A DNA stretch of 64,000 bases from Rhizoctonia solani (Eukaryota; Basidiomycota; Agaricomycetes; Cantharellales; Ceratobasidiaceae), in NCBI RefSeq assembly GCF_016906535.1, contig NC_057373.1, positions 2,418,001 through 2,482,000 on the forward strand, given 5' to 3'. The position numbers and the translations under genes are program-made. Below are positions 35,564 to 47,500 of the stretch, piece after piece. How positions within the stretch are numbered: the first letter of the stretch is position 1; each line of letters starts with the position of its first letter. Below the pieces are notes generated by a model that worked only from the letters and a program-made list of their open reading frames with translations, ran no database searches and had not been told where the DNA came from.

Positions 35564-36808
35564 CTATAGACTGGTCCAGACCCGTACAACATCCTGGCTG
35601 TCTTCTAATTCTTCCATCAATTCCTCCAATGACCTTTGGTCCGGCTCTGATAATTCCGATTCCGACGCCTCTGTAGGAATATAGGCGAGTTCAACACTGT
35701 GCAGTGTGTGCTTCGATAACTTGGATGCTAACGTTGTGAGCAAATTTGGGGGCGTTGTGATCTGAAAACCATTCGAACCGGAAACAAAAACAAACCGCAT
35801 TATGCACGAACGTACCAGAACCTCGGCCGACCCGAACTCACTCTCGTCAGCCTCAATTTCTGTTATGTCCTCGGCACCGGCATCTACAGCCAAGTCCCAA
35901 AGTTCTTCGTACGAGGTCCCGTCGGCGGGCGTGAGCCTTATTTGCCCGCATCTGGAAAACAGGTACGCAACCGGAGCTAGGCGTGCGCTTTGCGGGCAAG
36001 TGAGTGCTGGTCTCTACACCGACAGTTTACACTACCTACTTGTTGTCCGACAAAATCTCCCGAACCTTCTTGGCAGTTCTTGTACTGTTATCGGTTAAAC
36101 ATTCACTAGCTTACCGGCGTTAGATAATCTCTACTGAACCTTGAATGAGACTGACTTACATGATCAACCCAACCTGCCCAGGACCAATCGCCTCGTACGT
36201 TGCACTCTGCTGCGCATCTTGAGAACTGGGGTTTGTAATCTCTCGAATTACATGAAGAGCATTAGACAAAATATTATATAATTGGACCGTAACTCACTCG
36301 GTTCATGGCTGCTTGAATATTGTCCTTCGGAACTCCTGCGGATCGTGCGCTTTTCAAGGCGGCCGCAAGAGCATGATTGGTCGTAGGATCATGGGACCCT
36401 CCAACTAGTAGATATGCATTCACAGAAATAAGGATTGAGTACACCATTGGTCCGCTTAAGGGCACTAACCTTTAGCGGCAATCGCTATATTCTAATACCA
36501 CAATCAGACCGAGTACAAAATTCACTCGACCAACTTCCACTGCACCTGTATAGCCTTTGAATAGATAGCGCCCTTCTTCGCATCTGACGCCGTCTTTCGG
36601 CCCACCACTTTTGCCCACTAAGTTACGGTTAGACTACATTCAAGTTACTCCCCACGAAATATTCGCCCACTCTGCCATTTGTTATGGGTGTTTGGTGAAA
36701 ACTTCGAACGTAAGGTGGTATTCTGGTACCTAATCGTCTTTGAATTACCCGGCCCCCATGAGCCGTGACGTGCCTGTGAGCTGGCTGAAGGAGCTTGGCG
36801 ATATTCAT
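35564..36808 (-). CDS. YebC/TACO1-family mitochondrial translational activator
   Basis: DUF28/YebC protein; the family relieves ribosome stalling, and in mitochondria TACO1 is needed for COX1 translation. Start MNIAKLLQPAHRHVTAHGGR (36808) is a basic acid-free presequence (RVIQRRLGTRIPPYVRSFHQ). Exons give WAKVVGRKTASDAKKGAIYS, NIAIAAK, GGSHDPTTNHALAAALKSAR, SAGVPKDNIQAAMNR, ATYEAIGPGQVGLIM, ECLTDNSTRTAKKVREILSD, LWDLAVDAGAEDITEIEADE and LASKLSKHTLHSVELAYIPT, ending VVRVWTSL-stop at 35564. These are the family blocks in order. About eight exons, one of only about 22 nt (NIAIAAK). The first intron join is the least certain. A CACGTGAC box lies 40 nt upstream. Confidence 0.92.
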
Positions 36809-38388
36809 TTTGGAGCGGGTTGTTTGCGAGGCTGACCAGCAGTTCTACACGTGACTCTGGAATAGACGCTGGGGATCCAGGACGAATCGCCAACTGCCAT
36901 ACACCAATTCCGGGCTAAATTGGGTTTACACGGGCTACTATCTATCGCAAACTCAACTTATTTCGCGGTCAGATTAATTGGAGTGTTATAGCATTTAAAT
37001 CACAATCCTTTGGCTCTGCTTGTGTAAACCCTCTCTCACTGAAATGGAAACATGGCTGTACTATTTTGAGATTTTCCCTGGCCAGGTGGGTACCCACGCT
37101 TATTTTAAGCTGGGTATCGAATTTGTGTATACCCCAGTTATACGTGGCCGTCTCTCATATCAATGTATGCTGATATTTGAGGCGCTCGCCGGGCAAAATT
37201 TAACCGAGGCTGACGCCTTCATGCCGGGTCCCGATCATACATAATCGAGGTGACATTCAAAACGTTAATGTATGTGTGTTTTGGGTGGCTCGCTGAGACA
37301 ACTTTTCGCGGCGCTACGCATACCGGGGCTCGGACAGTACATGCGCCCATGGTTCTACATCAGAATTATGCCAACCAAGCCGCTCAACCATTCGCCGGAT
37401 GAGTTGTTCGGTTTAATCCGAGGATTCAGATGGGGCTAACCACGATCTTAATCGAGGCGTAAGCTCATAAACCATATACGTTCACCCGGGCCCTTGGTTT
37501 TTGATCACGACCGCTCGAAGTCTAAAAAAGTAGGGCACTGTGACGCACGATGCCTCGAACTCAGGACTTGAGATTTACGAAATGGGCTGAACCGTAAGCA
37601 CCGTACGAGCCGCGGCTTGTGGAGTAGATGGGGCAAATAGCATAGAGCGAGTAGAACCAACTAGAATCCAGTAGTACGATTCATTTCGTGCCCAGATGGG
37701 ACCTGATCCGACGCGAAATTCTATATTTATGGAGCTTATAGGGCATATGCCAGTCGATTACGTCGTCCACACACGTTGATGTACGCTCCATGTCGAAGCA
37801 ACTCGATTGGGAGTTTGGCTAGGCTTGGTGAACCTGAGGCGAATAAACGTGCTAGGCGGCGGCAGTTGGCGATCTGTATGTGGTACGGAATGGGCTCGAT
37901 CCGATGGTGTCCTTTGATGTTGTGAAGGCCTCGTGTCCGAGATACCGGAGGGACTGGTTCAAATGATTTTGGGGGTTTGGGTACAAAAAAAGGAATGGAT
38001 AGAAATAAAAATTCCGTTGGAACAACGTAAGTGGAAGAATACGCCAAACGGACGCATATGCCAGACGGAAGTATATGCCATTACTATGGACTAGACAATT
38101 GAGCGATAGCGTAGAGGATAACACTGGTAGTTCATTAGAGCTTTGATATGCATGAGGTAGAATTTGACAGCGTGCCTCGGACCGTTTGTGTCAGGGGTCC
38201 GTGCCGGTGGCTGGGGGCCATGTACTGATTGGGCAGGGTGGGGCTTGAACTTCGGCGATCGCAGAGTGACACTCAATCTACATATTACGCTTACTGCCTG
38301 TGTCTCTTGTTCGGAGTTGACCACTCATCCATTATACACCCTCATACAACTCTTACATTTACATACTCTTGATCTACTCTTGTACGAC
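36809..38388. other. Gene-poor region with a possible degenerate coding fragment
   Basis: About 1.6 kb. It includes the TACO1-like promoter and a stretch at 37736-38047 where the minus strand reads RTRGLHNIKGHHRIEPIPYH and SLAKLPIELLRHGAY, protein-like but without start, stop context or partners. A GTTCGAG/GTTCAAAT string near 37,550 and 37,955 recalls tRNA T-loops but no cloverleaf forms. Otherwise nothing supported. Confidence 0.35.
36848..36855 (-). promoter_or_regulatory. RTCACRTG box upstream of TACO1-like gene
   Basis: Reads GTCACGTG on the gene strand, 40 nt before the start codon. Confidence 0.45.
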
Positions 38389-39517
38389 ATGACTTGTTCT
38401 ATGTCCCCCTGTAGCCGCCGCCACGCAACTAGCTACGACTTGCACGCGTCTTCTGTCGAAAAGTGGGACGTTCTTGTGTGGAATAACCAGGTCAATTCGT
38501 CACATAACCAGGATCTTGCTACCGACTCGTCCGCTCACCGTCATGCTCAATCTTCATTGGTAAGCCCCTAATGAACTCATAGTTGCTGCTCAACTACAGC
38601 TCAAATATATATCGCAGCCCATGTCCGGCACACCGCGGGCGCACGTACCAAATGAAGAAATTGGCTCTTTCGCTGCTGGGACTCCCCAGCTCTCATCCCC
38701 TACTCGTACCAACGTCCCTTGTTTTGCTACCAGTCCATCGGCCTTTGGCTTCGGATCCGCGGCCTCTCGCCCCCGCTCAATCGCCCGTCGTAAATCGTCC
38801 CACGGCCCAGCCGTCGAACCACTGCATACCCGGCGTGAAGCGCTCTCCGCACTTCACCGGTCTGTCGAGCAGCATGATGCCGACTTTCTTGCTCGCATGC
38901 GAGAGCTCGAGCAACGATGTCATTTGCTCCCTGATTCCCTGACAGCATTACGTTCTGAAGACCTGTCGTGTACTACGCGCGGCCGCAAGCGCGATATTGC
39001 CTCGTGGGATGAAGATAACGATGTGGAAATGTCCTCTTGGAACGAACGCCGCAGAAAGCATCTTTCATGGGGTGGCTCCTCCGGTCTATTCGGCTCCAGT
39101 CTCCCTACTTGCGACTCGGACAAGACCTCTGTCCATAGCTTCGATGATGAATATGTTCCTCCCACGGCTGCAGTGGATGCAGATTCAGGTTCATCTTTAG
39201 GGGACGACGAAGATGACGAGCTGGACATTGTCATTGTCCCTGGAGGCAGCGACCATTCCCTGAGCTCCACCCCACCTTCGCTCTCTACCTCGCTTTCGTC
39301 CCTTCCCATACATTCAGGTCCCCAGTCACATCCCATTAACCCATATACCCCTTTGTCCTGCATACCAACCAACAAAAAAGGCGTGGAAGAACTTACCGCA
39401 GCCATGCATGGCGGCGCAGGCAGCATTGTCGAATGGTCTGTCTCCTCGGATGTTTCTGCTGATGAGGCGCGCTACATCAGTGCTGAAAATGCCCAGGCTG
39501 GAGCTCTCTGGGCCTAA
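38389..39517 (+). CDS. Ser-rich protein of unknown function, two exons
   Basis: Not recognised. Start MTCSMSPCSRRHATSYDLHA at 38389. The 40-nt intron 38560-38599 (GTAAGC...CTACAG) joins AQSSL to LKYISQPMSGTPRAHVPNEE in frame. A second ATG inside exon 2 (38621) could start a shorter form. Exon 2 codes for a low-complexity protein with SRPRSIARRKSSHG (basic, phospho-type), a short helix ALSALHRSVEQHDADFLARM-RELEQR, and an acidic patch DDEDDELDIVIVPGG, which resembles a SUMO-interacting core. It ends ENAQAGALWA-stop at 39517, about 360 residues. Possibly a nuclear regulator, but no family is seen. Confidence 0.7.
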
Positions 39518-40929
39518 GCTGGCGCTCCCATCCATTCCTTTGCTAGCCCCCTTCTCGGTGTTTATTATTCCCCTATCGATCTCCCTCAGCTGTATCTTTT
39601 TCGTCCCATCCCAGCCCGCTAAATTGTCCCAGCAAGCCCCGGTCTCGTTTCGTGCTATATATACCAAGACTGCTCAATGCACCTGAGTATTTCTTCTGCA
39701 TCATAACTCCAAATCATGCAAACAACTAGTCCTTTCTACTTAACACTGTATCATTTTCCCTTCCCCATATTAGCCCCATTTTCTCATTTTGGGATTGTAG
39801 TAACTTTGTGTCTTTTTCGGACCCTTGTTATATATTATCCGCAGCTGCACGCTACAGGGTGTAGTCACGAACTTGTTACGAGGAATCACTTTACGCGTGT
39901 TGCTAGGCTATCTAATCCGGCGTTGTCACTGTCCGGGTAGCGCATATAATGACCGCTCAGGTGAGGACCGCTCCCGTATGTGGGAACAAAGCAAGCTACG
40001 GCATCGTGAATCCATGAGGGAGCCTTTGCTCCGGCCGCTCTACTTTTGGAATCCCAAAGTGAGTATATGCGGCTTAAGGTTGCTGTATTCCCGACTTCCC
40101 CAACATCATGACCTCAATCCGAAGGCCCCGAAGCTACCCCTGTCCGCAATGGTGTACCATCTTTCCGACCAAAAGTTCATTCGTTCTTTACGCTGATTTG
40201 CCTACCCCGCTGTACCTCCGCGGTATATTATCGCATTATAGTGGTGTTACGCCGTGAAGCCTCCGACTATTTTGATCCAAGTTCCGAGTGATCGAAAGAA
40301 TATGGGTCTTCGATTTGACTGGTAGCACATTCTCACATTCTCGTAAGTAATGCTGATTGTCCGGGATGGATGCAGTAGCCTCGGCCGCAGTCGACTGTAA
40401 GAGTACATCAAGTGAACGAACCTTCCGCTACGAAAAAGGAACACCATAACTGAACTGCCTCTCATAGTATGGAAGATCAAGTTCCAATCCTCATACCTAC
40501 CACGCCGAGCACAACTAAGAAAGAATTTGATGTGGTTACATGTGGACTCTGTATACGATACACCATATCGAGGTCAATCACAGCACTACGAAGAGCCTCA
40601 GTCACATGGTAAGTTATAACTTGTAGATTTCATGCAAAATGAATCAGAAACATGAAACACGGTAATGCAGTATATGCATACATGTAGGCTTTGTGTGCGT
40701 CGAAGCATTCATAGATCCCGGCGTGGTGACATCAGCACATGCACGTGACTCGAGCTCATGATTCTCACGGTCCACCGCAAGTGAGCTCATGGACCGAACA
40801 GACTTGCTCTTCGAAGCGGGTCCAATTGCCACCAGCTTTGTTCGAACGTGCGGGTTTTGGATACAAAAGACGGCTTGAGCGGGGAGTCATCTAGTTAACA
40901 ATCCTGCTTGTCACTTGTCGTCTGTCAAA
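39518..40929. other. Intergenic region before SHB17
   Basis: About 1.4 kb. Apart from GTCACATG at 40601 and CACGTGAC at 40742, no gene, repeat or element I can support; the short frames show no recognisable motif. Confidence 0.4.
40742..40749 (-). promoter_or_regulatory. RTCACRTG box upstream of SHB17
   Basis: CACGTGAC on plus, 181 nt upstream of the SHB17 start. A related GTCACATG lies at 40601-40608. Confidence 0.4.
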
Positions 40930-41915
40930 ATGGCCGAAGTCAAACGTCCCATGCCTCGCATCTTTTTGATTCGCCATGTGAGTTGATATTTCAGGCTTGA
41001 TGAACTCCATCATTTATGAATGTATCACCTGACTAGGGTGAAACTGAATGGTCCTTGAACGGTAAGTTATACAAAATGGAAGGGTGACTTTATCATTGAG
41101 TTGTCTTCTTACAGGTCGCCATGTAAGAAATTGTGGGACGGGGATAATGTCGTACACTTACAATTAAACTTAGACCGGAAGAACCGACATTCCCTTGACT
41201 GAACGTGGTGTTGGTCTCATTAAGGATCGTGCGCAGCATGCTGTTGGCCCAGGGAGTCAGTTATTGGTTCTTTAACTGCATGCGCCCAACTCAGCTCATT
41301 GGCATAACTACAGAGCTTCTGGACCCAGACAACATGTGCCACGTCTTTATTTCTCCTCGTCAACGCGCACACAACACCTTCCATCTGTTATTCGACACGT
41401 ATCCCAAGGCGCCACCACATACTGTGACCGAAGAGGTTCGCGAATGGGACTATGGCGACTACGAGGGTCTTACTTCCAAGGAGATTCACAAAACCAATCC
41501 GGGTTGGGATATCTTTAGGGATGGTGCGTACCCCGTTTGTTATGCACTGCGCCGTACGTGTAACCGTATTTGTAGGTTGCCCAGGAGGCGAGAGCGTTGA
41601 AGAGATGACAAGGCGCGTGGATGAGCTGATTGCCAAGGTCCGTGAGATCCATAGGTTGTATTTGGAAGAAGGTAAAGGTCGGCGTGATGTATTGATTTGC
41701 AGCCATGGTGCGTAAATTCATGTACCAAAAATCCTGCCTGTATTCATGATTTTATAGGACACTTCTCCCGCGTCCTTGTCTCTCGCTGGGTTGGGTTCGA
41801 TTTGTGTTTGGGAACTCACTTTAACATTGAGCCAGCTGGTATTTCAATGTTGGGTTACAATCACAACAACTTGAAGGAGCCAAGTTTGACTGGCCTCAAC
41901 TTGTATGCGCTATGA
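40930..41915 (+). CDS. SHB17: Sedoheptulose-1,7-bisphosphatase (Shb17 type, histidine phosphatase fold)
   Basis: In yeast Shb17 hydrolyses sedoheptulose-1,7-bisphosphate in riboneogenesis, making ribose phosphate without NADPH. Start MAEVKRPMPRIFLIRH at 40930. Splicing gives [30 protein letters not shown], the phosphatase RHG motif followed by the Shb17/SHB signature. An 8-nt microexon (41115-41122) is needed for the RH before TGRTD. Then come LLDPDNMCHVFISPRQRAHN, VREWDYGDYEGLTSKEIHKT, CPGGESVEEMTRRVDELIAK, VLICSHG-HFSRVLVSRWVGF and IEPAGISMLGYNH, ending GLNLYAL-stop at 41915. GETEWS and WDYGDYEGLT separate it from glycolytic phosphoglycerate mutases. About seven exons. Convergent with RPE1. 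Confidence 0.9.
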
Positions 41916-43270
41916 ATTATTGTATCTATACTTGTACGTTAGTATGATTACTATTTGAAGCTTAATAAAAGCAACTTTATATATCAACAAGTATTTTAAA
42001 CTGAAATTGCTTGTTCAAAGAGCTGGGGTTTTTTATATTCGGTCGACCAACCGCTTGGCGTCGAACACCTCGTGTAGGTAGATCTAATCATCTATCCAGA
42101 CCTCAACCACGACCTACGCGTGTCGAACCACGTGCATACAAAACCGAGAACAAATATCTTCATTTGAATGAACAATTCATTGTACATGTCCCTTGCATGC
42201 TGTCATTAAAAATGACGACTTCCAACTGCTGTATCCCTGATCGACGCAGTTTACCACGAGGAAGAACTGATCTACACTGGTCACAATGTCTTCGATGTGC
42301 GCCCCGGATTTACTAATACACGTGTCCACTTATTTTATCAGTGGCCCTTTTGTTTTTTGACGACACTGAATAGCACCCCTTATTGGTTATGTGTCGATAT
42401 CCATGGCCCGTATGAAAATTTTGGATTAACATGAACGGGAGGGTTATGGGAGATTTCGATTGCCTGTTCGGCGGGACCAGTAAGCAAACCCGGACATTAC
42501 CCTATTTTTATAGCGTATTTCCAGAGAAGTGGTTCATCCATGGCAGCGATGGTGATTGACCGTAACGGGCCATGCCGTATACCATTTCCGGTACCGGATC
42601 TTACTGAAGACGGTTTGGTTCGCTATATGCGTATATGCTATGGTAGGAGTGTGTGTACAGATGTGAATCAGGGGTGTGAGCTGGGATCGTCTCTTGGAGC
42701 TAAACTGTTCGGCATGGCCGTGCCCCATAGTCAACATCGAAGTCTGTGATGATCTTCGAGGAATAGGCCGGTGTCGGCCCCAAGGCTATAGCTACCAGTT
42801 CGTGGGTGTAGCTTCCCACTTCGGAATGCCGTTTAGAGCCTGTAACCTGTTGGAAGTACCGATGCATAAGGCTAGTCTATCGCTGTTATTTATTATTGTT
42901 TTATCTGCCAGTCCTTTTTGTACAAATTAAATGTGGCTGCAGCTGCAGCACGTGTGATAAGCATTGGTTTTTGAGCCTATTGGGGGATGAGCACCAGATA
43001 GCAACTCCAGGCGCAATTCTATTCGGTTCTTTGTTTTTACGAAACTCGAGGCTACAAAGAACGCTCACACTCGTCTAATACCATATCGACGGTAGTCGAG
43101 TCGCATGCCTTGTCGCCCGAACAGGTTTCAATCTAGACATCGTGTCGATAGACTTGAGATTGTCGCGTATCAATCTATTATTCAACATCGTCTATTGCAA
43201 ACTATATGCGTGTGCATAAAACCTCCGTATTTAATAAGTGTCTCTAATTTCACGTTCTAATACAACCAAG
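41916..43270. other. Convergent spacer between SHB17 and RPE1 3' ends
   Basis: About 1.36 kb. Short plus-strand frames (for example 42540-42749, MAAMVIDRNGPCRIPFPVPD) look weakly protein-like but have no family, start context or partners. Nothing else seen. Confidence 0.35.
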
Positions 43271-44418
43271 TTAAGAACTGGCCGTCTTTCGAGCAGCAAG
43301 TGCCGAATCGACTGCCGCACGTAAAGTAGTGATAACCTGAGATGGATCTTGGGCCATAAATATAGATGTTCCAGCGACAATCACATTCGAGCCTTGGAAT
43401 GTTCATCAGCAAGAGTTTACAGCAATGGTTGAAAGCGGACAGGATGAGTGCAGGATAGATGCGTGGGAAATATGAAATTGATCGAGGTATACACTGCTAC
43501 GCCTCTTGAGCCTTAAACTCACCTGCGTGCGCACACGTCTCGATGTTTGAAGTTGAGACGCCACCGTCGACTTGAATGTCTTTGTCCGGGAACCGGGCGC
43601 GGAGTTCAGAGACCTTTGGCATGCAGCGTTCCATGAATTTTTGACCACCTCGGCCTGTTATCCAATAGGTAAAGGGAATGCATATACAAAGGGGAGAAAG
43701 GACATACCAGGGTTGACGGTCATGACCAATATCATATCGACCGCGTTGGCAATTTCGTCTGTGATAACTGTGGACGGTGTGTCGGGTGAAATCGCGATGC
43801 CTGCACGCATGTTGTGCTCGTGGATCATTTCGATGATCTCCATGTGGTTATCTGGATGTGACGAGTCGCGTTAGTGCTAGTGCGATGTAAACAGAGGGCG
43901 GAAGGTGCACCTGTTGCTTCATAGTGGAATGTGTAGGATGATCCGCCGGCTGCTGCAATGTCATCTACCCACTAGATTGTCATGAATAGAAGTGGTTGTT
44001 GTCATGAATGTAATACGAACGCGTTCAGGCTGAGAGACCATCATGTGACAGTCCATAAAGATATCTGGAATGCCCTTTTTGACACACGACAGGACCGGTG
44101 CGCCTGTCATCCCATGCACCTGTTTGTAAGTTTCCTATCCATACATGCGCTTGGAAAACGCACCGATCGTGAGATTGGGTACAAAGTGGCTAGTAGGAGC
44201 ATAAGCTTCTAAACAGATGAGTGGTGTATTCAATGGGTGACGTACCCGTCCATGACATCTATGCACCAGGGTCAGAATTGATTCGATGTAAGCGGCCGCA
44301 AGACTGAAGACATACCCATGTGGAGCCAATCAGCGCCGTTTTGAATCATACGCTTACATTCTGCGGTGAGATGACCAAAGTCGGAGGAGAGAGCGCTGGG
44401 GGCAATGATGGACTTCAT
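43271..44418 (-). CDS. RPE1: Ribulose-phosphate 3-epimerase
   Basis: Interconverts ribulose-5-phosphate and xylulose-5-phosphate in the pentose phosphate pathway; TIM barrel. Start [20 protein letters not shown] at 44418. Exons: NGADWLHM, a 13-nt microexon (44246-44258) completing [20 protein letters not shown] (metal-binding Asp in DVMDGHFVPN), then [20 protein letters not shown] with the metal His, [69 protein letters not shown] (second Asp) and [20 protein letters not shown], ending [12 protein letters not shown] at 43271. All catalytic elements are present. Eight exons. The 127-nt gap to the next gene start is a divergent promoter with a perfect RTCACRTGAY box. Confidence 0.96.
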
Positions 44419-44513
44419 GGTGGGTGAGCGGAAGGCGTACTGAGACGCAGAGGGCGGAGTCGGACCGTAAGCGCCGGCTAGGAGTGTGACATAATTTGTA
44501 TAGTAGCAGACAG

Positions 44514-44523
44514 GTCACATGAC
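44514..44523. promoter_or_regulatory. RTCACRTGAY box in RPE1/Sec7 divergent promoter
   Basis: GTCACATGAC matches the full palindromic yeast Cbf1 consensus, 96 nt from the RPE1 start and 23 nt from the Sec7 gene start. Confidence 0.5.
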
Positions 44524-44545
44524 TCTGGAGTCGGAGCGTTCGACG

Positions 44546-47500
44546 ATGAACGACAAAGGCAAGCCAGAAGCGAGAATCGAGTATTTGGCGTGGCGCTAAC
44601 GAATGAATTGACAGATGCACCACCTCCGTATGCCAACTCGAATGGTCACGGAGTCCTGGGGCCTTGGATTGCAAAGACAACGACGACGACCCGGGTGACG
44701 ACGACCACTACTGAAACACACTTTTTCCCTCTTTTTCGGCGCAGACAGAACAACACTGCTCCGCAGATTGGGGTTGAGACCGGCAGAGACAAAGCGCTTC
44801 CTCCACCGCCTGACGAGGACGGTGAGCACGCACACATATGCTGGTATATAGAGAAATGAGCTAATATCTGTCATAACAGGAGGCATTGGACTCGGCACGC
44901 CGAGTGCACATGTAAACGGCCGTCGGGACATAACGCCCCGCGCACAGATACAGCGGGACAGAAACATAACTCCGACGCCTCCCCTCCCAACAATCACACC
45001 CCCCACACCGATTGCACAGCGCAAACCATCGAAAGATATCCGCAAGGTACGGAGCTCTGGCACTCTCAGAGACATATTCCCAGTTCAACCCCGGAGGAGC
45101 GAACACACAGACCGCGACCGCACAACGTCTTATCCCGAGATGCCCTCAATCTTGTCTCCCCCACGCGGACGCCAAACAGCCCTATCTTCCCCTTCCCTGA
45201 GCCAAACTGGTCGTACTCTAAGCCCCTCGGTCCCTCCTACACGTCAGACCATGATATATACTACTCGCTCCCAGCCCTGGCTCGACCGCGAGCAAGGTCA
45301 CCTCGCATGGGAATCTAATGCCGAGTTCGGCGGCCTTGCGCAGCCCGGCCCAGCTACATCACATTCCCTAGGCTCGCGCGACCAAAACCAGCACCGCGAA
45401 CGTACCCGAAGACCGAGTGCTCCTGCCTCGCCCAACCTCAAAGGCAAGGCCAGAGAAATCGAGCCCCTCCCTCAGGATACAGCCAGTAGACGATCTATAC
45501 TCGGCCGCCGCCCCTCGTTTTGGTCACGCAAGCCCAAGTCTAAACCCGAACTGGCGACTGCTACACTTGCGCCCAATGTTTCCAGCCCTTCATCTAAGCG
45601 GAGTCTGGATGTTCCAAAAGCTGGAGCAGGGCCCAGTCGCTCATCGACCAGTTTCGAGGACCTGATGTCTCCGCGTTCGAGCACTTATTCTCCCCGCACG
45701 GGCGCGAGCTCTCGCTCGAGCGTGCACAGAATTAATTCTCGACCAAGTATCGACAAGCTCTCTGGGTTACACCACCAATCCACAAACAACTCCCGCTTGA
45801 CTCTACCCAGCCCTCGAGCGAGTGTTGAGTCCCGGACAAGCGTTGATCTCACACTTCCGAACGTCAGGCCTACCAGCCCCTTGTTTACGGAATTTGGAAC
45901 ATATCGTGCGAGTGTAGATTTTGCGGCGGCTGGGGGGGCAAGCCTCGTGGCGCGGAGCAAACGAATTAAAGGAGACGCACAAGTGATAATGGAAGGGGTC
46001 CCTACAACTGTCAGCCGCCCAGAATCATCTTCATCTCATCACCCGGCAGAATCCGCTCCTATATCAATACCAGGGACACATACTCCACCCCGCCGTCGGA
46101 TGACAAACAACAGCAGTATCGGGCGCGCTCAGTCATGGCGGCGCAGCCTGGTTGAGAGCGCGCGGAATCTAATAGGTGGCTCAAATGCAAGCCTTGATGG
46201 CGGGGAGGATATCCTTTCGGGATCACCAATACAGGGGCTGGTTGGATCACCTGCGCAAGGGTCACCTTTGGGGACTGCTTCGTCGTCGCCTGTCCCCTGG
46301 GTAAACATATCTACCAGCCCTCGCGCATCTGGGTCATCGCCTGTTCCACCTCTTGCTATCGTTGCGCCCCCATCAGCAGCACCGGTCGGCTCGTTACGCT
46401 CAAGGCATGGCTCACCCATTCCGACGGGCATGATGTCACCCACAACCGCCCAGCGTGTAACCTTTGGAGACAATCCTCAACCTTCTCGAACCCGAACAGG
46501 GTCGATAACCGCAGCAATATCTAATTGGAGAGGGAATTCGGGCGCTGATGATGAAGGCCGAGGGACCAGAACCGTTCGACGCGCCAAGTCCACATCTCGA
46601 CTTACAGCTACACTTGGTCCTACACGGCGGAGGTCGTTTTCTCTGTTTGGGCCAAGACCTGGGAGCGCGGGCCAGGCCCAGACTCAAGCACAAGTAGCAC
46701 GGGAGCAAGAAATGAAAGGGTCCGCACTCGGGCATTCACATCCTTCGGCTTTTGGACCCGCTACCGACCCGGCTCTGACGCTGACGCTGTCCCCACCGAT
46801 GTTATCACCTGGCAGCGTGTTCGCATCACCACAACCTATGCCGCTAGATGCGTTGTCTCCCGGGATCCCGGGCACGCCTTTGACAGGGAGCCAACTCAGT
46901 CTGGGTGCCCCAGGGTGGGGTGGATCTAGCATCGGGCACAGTGGAGGCGGATCTCAGTTTGGATCTAATACGAACGTATCGGGTACAACTACCGCTGGGG
47001 CAAGTCGAGCGTCTTCCATTCTGCTTCGGTCTCCTCTTCGTCCTAGGTCGAGCACGAACCCGCCCCTGCTTCGACGACTCAGCGGTGTATTTGGAAGTGC
47101 GAACAGTGGGGGATTCACAAGAGACAGGTCGGGTGATATGCTTAGTCCAGGGGGCAGGCCAGCCGAAATAAACGGTGTTAAGCCAGGCGAGGGCTCGAAT
47201 TCGGGATCCAGACCTGAGTCTTATAAGAAGCTCATGGTACGTGCGGAGGACGATACACCCGTGGTCTTCCTTCAAAGGTTACTGGAAACCGTGAGCAAGA
47301 GCGAGATTGCAAGTGCCATTGCGAGCAAGTTCGTCCCATCCTATTTTTGCTTTAATTTTTGCTAATTATTCGGAATAGAAACGATCCCTTCCACACCGCA
47401 GCACTCGCATTGTTCATGGAACGATTTAATTTTGTGTACGACCCGCTGGATATTGCCCTTCGTCGACTGTTAATGGACCTGTCTTTACCCAAAGAAACGC

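Noticed and set aside
37501..37600. tRNA-like GTTCGAG string
   Set aside because: No D-arm, anticodon arm or acceptor pairing can be drawn around it.
37900..37990. GTTCAAAT string recalling a tRNA T-loop
   Set aside because: No cloverleaf on either strand and no conserved box A.
44596..45075. Minus-strand frame of 159 codons
   Set aside because: Antisense to exons 2-3 of the Sec7 gene; composition is the complement of a Thr/Pro-rich run.
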